Assembly: GCA_031423995.1 (NCBI GenBank)
Contig: JANPGO010000103.1
Coordinates: forward strand, 1 to 5,471
Reading direction: 5' to 3'
Length of the DNA stretch: 5,471 bases
Source of the DNA: STC-74 sp031423995
GTDB lineage: Bacteria; Patescibacteriota; Gracilibacteria; BD1-5; UBA2023
The notes under the pieces are model-generated. The model did not search any database, was not told the DNA's origin, and was given only the letters and a program-made list of their open reading frames with translations. The position numbers and the translations under genes are program-made. This document shows, piece after piece, positions 4,720 to 5,471 of the stretch (positions are counted from its first letter, which is position 1; the number at the start of each line of letters is the position of its first letter).

Positions 4720-5397
4720 TTAGTCTGATGACCATCAACCATCTCAAACTGGGAGCCTTGCTCATCTGCCAGCCATACAGAGTCCATCAAGTTCAGTAAA
4801 TACAGGGAAATAACTATCTGAAGCTGATTTTGAATGAATAGGAACGACTCAGTGTCATTCGATTTGGGACTGGCTCGCAAATAACTTCATTCTTTCTGTG
4901 ACAAGTTGCACTATTCTCCTATTCAGGGAATCTATCTCCGTTCTGAGTGATTCTATTGTATCTATCATTTCTGAAGGTTCTGCAGACTCCTGAATCCAAC
5001 GAGAATATGCCATAATAGCATTCCAAAGATTATCTGATTGATTGTTAGTTTTTCAAACATTCCCCACTGCATGTGCCCTTATTTTGAGATATTGAAACAT
5101 ATCATTTCTAACAATTTCTTCTCTCTCAGGATCGAGAATAGGTCTGTCATTGTTTTTCTTATATGTTCAGATTCTGAGTGAGACAGCATCCCTTGACTTT
5201 AATACCTCTGTAATACCAGCATCGATAGTATTTACAGCTTCACTGAAGCTTGGTAGATGAGCCACTGCGACTTGTGCTCAAGTCGGAACTCATGACCCCA
5301 TAGACGTTGGTCGTTCTACAGCAGATAAACCTAAGGAAACACGGAAAAATACCAATAAAATCTTCAAAAAAAGAGTGTAAATGCACTCTTTTTTCAT
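4720..5397 (-). CDS. Exported coiled-coil protein, 225 aa, nine in-frame UGA=Gly codons
   Basis: From ATG at 5397 to TAA at 4720-4722 the frame is open only if TGA is sense. TGAs fall at residues 36, 40, 77, 115, 181, 183, 212, 218 and 221, against seven GGN glycines; all three Trp codons are TGG. The N-terminus (MKKECIYTLFLKILLVFF, then SLGLSA) is a signal peptide or anchor; an internal TTG at 5367 (MKILLVFF...) is an alternative start. Residues 143-173 form a strong coiled coil: Ile148, Leu151, Ile155, Leu158, Ile162 and Leu165 follow 3-4 spacing. The C-terminal part is Gly-rich with two Cys-free motifs (AGR-G-ARLPV and DG-G-WSSD). I recognise no family; a cell-surface or envelope role is inferred from export and coiled coil. 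No Shine-Dalgarno is visible. A terminator-like hairpin covers codons 2-11. Transcription converges on tRNA-Arg. Confidence 0.85.
5367..5394. promoter_or_regulatory. Terminator-like hairpin at the first codons of the coiled-coil gene
   Basis: Plus-strand AAAAAAGAGTG (5367-5377) pairs perfectly with CACTCTTTTTT (5384-5394) around a six-base loop. Each strand carries A6 before and T6 after the GC-containing stem, so it looks like a bidirectional intrinsic terminator. In the minus-strand mRNA it begins at codon 2, right after the AUG. It could act as an attenuator or start-region lock, or it could terminate a transcript entering from beyond the right edge if the real start is the TTG at 5367. 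Confidence 0.7.
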
Positions 5398-5437
5398 ATA
5401 ATGTAAGTACAACTTTTAGTTTTCTAATCTTGTTACT

Positions 5438-5471
5438 ATGAGTTTTACATGAAGCTTTCTCTCATTGGCTA
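5438..5471 (+). CDS. Possible start of a plus-strand gene, truncated by the window edge
   Basis: A perfect TATAAT at 5397-5402 on the plus strand precedes two possible starts: ATG 5438 (MSFT-G-SFLSLA with TGA as Gly) and ATG 5449 (MKLSLIG, weak GAG six bases upstream). Both would begin a hydrophobic, signal-like N-terminus. Too few codons are present to choose the frame or confirm coding; no -35 is visible. Confidence 0.22.

Noticed and set aside
4434..4880. 148-codon minus-strand ORF
   Set aside because: Antisense to tRNA-Arg (typical GIEPVTFSLEG shadow) and out of frame with the coiled-coil gene.
1..5471. CRISPR array, insertion sequence or toxin-antitoxin pair
   Set aside because: No regularly spaced repeats, transposase motifs, terminal inverted repeats or recognisable toxin/antitoxin genes were found.

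Overview
The window looks like a piece of a Candidate Phyla Radiation genome of the Gracilibacteria/Absconditabacteria (BD1-5/SR1) type, in which UGA is read as glycine (genetic code 25). Three otherwise coherent reading frames (a partial secreted protein, an MFS transporter and a small secreted coiled-coil protein) are open across the window only if TGA is a sense codon. The TGAs fall where glycine is expected, for example in the GG of the MFS motif C, while tryptophan in the same genes is written TGG. Genes clearly end at TAA or TAG. This assignment is an inference; the matching tRNA-Gly(UCA) is not in the window.

Layout. (1) 1-1763, minus strand: the N-terminal 587 codons of a large exported protein with a signal peptide and a possible caspase-fold (C25/gingipain-like) beginning; its 3' end lies outside the window. 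(2) 1764-2003: a short divergent control region with back-to-back candidate promoters around an A-rich tract. (3) 2004-2079: tRNA-Lys(UUU), followed by a GAAA-loop terminator, an unexplained structured segment ending in a near-copy of the tRNA 3' end, and a second terminator. (4) 2471-3624, plus strand: a 12-TM-type MFS drug/proton antiporter, visibly more AT-rich than its neighbours, with 2-3 in-frame TGAs and one -1 frame change at or near an A7 run. (5) 3625-4081: gene-poor, with one weak minus-strand ORF and a perfect Shine-Dalgarno in front of an ORF overlapping the next gene. (6) 4082-4393: a two-helix membrane protein. (7) 4592-4666: tRNA-Arg(UCU), preceded by two matching 19-bp interrupted palindromes. 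(8) 4720-5397, minus strand: a 225-residue exported coiled-coil protein with nine in-frame TGAs and a terminator-like hairpin at its first codons. It shares a bidirectional terminator with the tRNA-Arg gene. (9) Possibly the first codons of another plus-strand gene at the right edge.

The genes do not form an obvious pathway. Two are exported proteins of unknown role, one is an efflux pump and two are tRNAs. The most informative property is the recoding: under the standard code most of the coding content is fragmented, and the last minus-strand gene is almost invisible.
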